DNA of 8,385 nt from an uncultured Mediterranea sp. (lineage in GTDB: Bacteria > Bacteroidota > Bacteroidia > Bacteroidales > Bacteroidaceae), in assembly GCA_946007445.1 (NCBI GenBank), contig CAMGAL010000084.1:1-8385 (forward strand), in the 5' to 3' direction. A program made the position numbers and the translations under genes. Below the pieces are notes generated by a model. That model saw only the letters and a list, made by a program, of their open reading frames with translations, was not told the origin of the DNA and did not search any database. Shown piece after piece: positions 7,526 to 8,385 of this stretch (position 1 is the first letter of the stretch; each line of letters begins with the position of its first letter).

Positions 7526-7574
7526 TAGGGTTTAACGAACTGATATTCAGTAAGTTAAGCCCTATTTCCGTTTT
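7526..7574 (+). terminator. Hairpin terminator after tRNA-Pro
   Basis: TAGGGTTTAAC (7526-7536) pairs with GTTAAGCCCTA (7554-7564) over 11 positions with one G-U pair. Above a two-by-two mismatch, ACTG (7539-7542) pairs with CAGT (7548-7551) around the loop ATATT. TTTCCGTTTT follows. It begins 2 bases after the tRNA CCA, so it probably ends the tRNA transcript and shields it from the downstream gene. Confidence 0.65.
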
Positions 7575-7622
7575 CGAGCGTGACAAGCTGAAGACAAATG
7601 TTTGATATGTAATGGTTGAGTG

Positions 7623-7646
7623 CATTGTTTCAGAATCGTAACAATG
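7623..7646. repeat. Perfect 7-bp inverted repeat in the integrase leader
   Basis: CATTGTT (7623-7629) and AACAATG (7640-7646) are exact reverse complements separated by the 10 bases TCAGAATCGT. The repeat ends 8 bases before the integrase ATG. It could be an operator, an RNA hairpin over the start region, or a recombinase core-type site; the sequence alone does not decide. Confidence 0.5.
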
Positions 7647-7654
7647 TAAAAAAA

Positions 7655-8385
7655 ATGTTTTCTAAAAATCAAAAAATCAATTACGCAGAGGTTGTAAAAT
7701 ACCGCTTACCGGTGTATGCCTCGAAGTCGAAAGAGAAGTATGTGTACTTCTATGTGCTGGATCCGCAGTCCGTTCTGGACGGATATCCTCGGCTGAAACG
7801 CCTCAAAAAGAAGTTCGGCCATATCAAGAAGAAGAAGGATCGCGATGAAGCGGCCCTGCGTTTTTGCTACGAAATCTCGAAAAAACTGAAGTCAGGTTGG
7901 AACCCACTCATCCAGGAAACGACTGCCAAGGGATATACCCTGCTGACTGACGTGCTGGACCGCTACGAGAAGGTGATGAGAAAAATGGTGACCGATGATG
8001 TCATCAAGGTATCGACACACAACAATTACGTCAGCCGGTTGCGTCAGCTGAAGGATTGGTGCGCCAATCTGACGGATCCTATTGTATATGCCTACCAGCT
8101 GGACCGGCATGTATTCGAGAACTTTCTGGAGCACATCTACCTGGACCGTGACACTAGCCCCAAGACCCGAAACAACTATCTGAACTGGCTGGGCGGCATG
8201 TGCAACTGGATGAAGGCCAACGGCTATCTGAAGCAGAACCCCGTGGAAGACATCGCCAAGCTGAGGGAGCACGACAAGCGCCGTAAGGCTATGACCTCGG
8301 AGGACATGAAGATACTGAGCGACTATCTGGAGCAGCATGACCGCCACTTCTTGCTGGCTTGTCTGATACTCTATTACACGATGGT
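7655..8385 (+). CDS. Tyrosine recombinase/integrase, N-terminal and core-binding part (cut by window edge)
   Basis: An open frame from ATG 7655 runs off the right edge after 243 residues, so the catalytic domain is mostly missing. Residues 1-83 form a Lys/Arg-rich domain with beta-like YRLPVY and KYVYFYVLD strands, plausibly arm-type DNA binding. Residues about 93-200 form the helical core-binding domain (TLLTDVLDRYEKVM, STHNNYVSRLRQLKDWC, SPKTRNNYLNWLGGMCNWM, ending GYLKQNPVEDI), the usual SAM-like fold before the catalytic part. Residues 211-243 (KAMTSEDMKILSDYL, FLLACLILYYTM) match the first helices of the catalytic domain, where the first catalytic Arg normally follows within a few residues, just beyond the edge. 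The architecture is that of integrases on Bacteroidetes conjugative and mobilisable elements. The A-rich first codons and lower GC than the thr genes fit transferred DNA. I see no good promoter. Confidence 0.88.
   Translation, partial: MFSKNQKINYAEVVKYRLPVYASKSKEKYVYFYVLDPQSVLDGYPRLKRLKKKFGHIKKKKDRDEAALRFCYEISKKLKSGWNPLIQETTAKGYTLLTDVLDRYEKVMRKMVTDDVIKVSTHNNYVSRLRQLKDWCANLTDPIVYAYQLDRHVFENFLEHIYLDRDTSPKTRNNYLNWLGGMCNWMKANGYLKQNPVEDIAKLREHDKRRKAMTSEDMKILSDYLEQHDRHFLLACLILYYTM

Noticed and set aside
7601..7632. Promoter for the integrase using TTTG 7601-7604 as -33
   Set aside because: No TAnnTTTG box lies at 19-21 bases downstream; the match is too poor to call.
1..8385. CRISPR array, insertion sequence ends or tandem repeats
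   Set aside because: Reading through the window I saw no spaced direct repeats, no terminal inverted repeats around a transposase, and no transposase.

Overview
The window looks like a chromosomal segment from a Bacteroidales bacterium, of the Bacteroidaceae kind, with rather GC-rich coding DNA. Three things point there. Three intergenic regions carry the Bacteroidetes -7 promoter box TAnnTTTG, two of them with a TTG about 19-20 bases upstream. The start codons are preceded by A/T-rich leaders rather than Shine-Dalgarno sequences. The gene order thrA - phosphoglycerate-mutase-like gene - thrC is one I associate with this group.

Left part (1-6247): the end of an upstream gene (possibly a prephenate dehydrogenase) is followed by a promoter and a tight four-gene plus-strand unit. 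This unit is a fused aspartokinase/homoserine dehydrogenase (thrA), a cofactor-independent phosphoglycerate mutase homologue, threonine synthase (thrC), and a small MscS-type mechanosensitive channel, closed by a clear hairpin terminator. ThrA supplies the first and third steps from aspartate to threonine and ThrC the last. No classical GHMP-type homoserine kinase (ThrB) is present in the window; the mutase-like protein sits in its slot and is the candidate for that missing kinase step.

Middle part (6293-7363): a good Bacteroidetes promoter leads into two closely spaced genes that are both broken. The first has lost one base just after its ATG, so its body is open but has no ATG in frame. The second can be read as a single protein of about 144 residues only by correcting four single-base indels and one in-frame stop. 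I do not recognise either family with confidence.

Right part (7384-8385): a promoter drives a tRNA-Pro(CGG) with encoded CCA, followed by a hairpin terminator. About 130 bases past the tRNA begins a tyrosine recombinase of the Bacteroidetes mobile-element type, cut by the window edge just before its first catalytic arginine is expected. Its leader carries a perfect 7-bp inverted repeat. The layout suggests the left boundary of an integrated element whose cargo lies to the right. No complete undescribed system is visible; the most interesting points are the mutase-like protein in the homoserine kinase slot, the paired decaying genes, and the tRNA-linked integrase.
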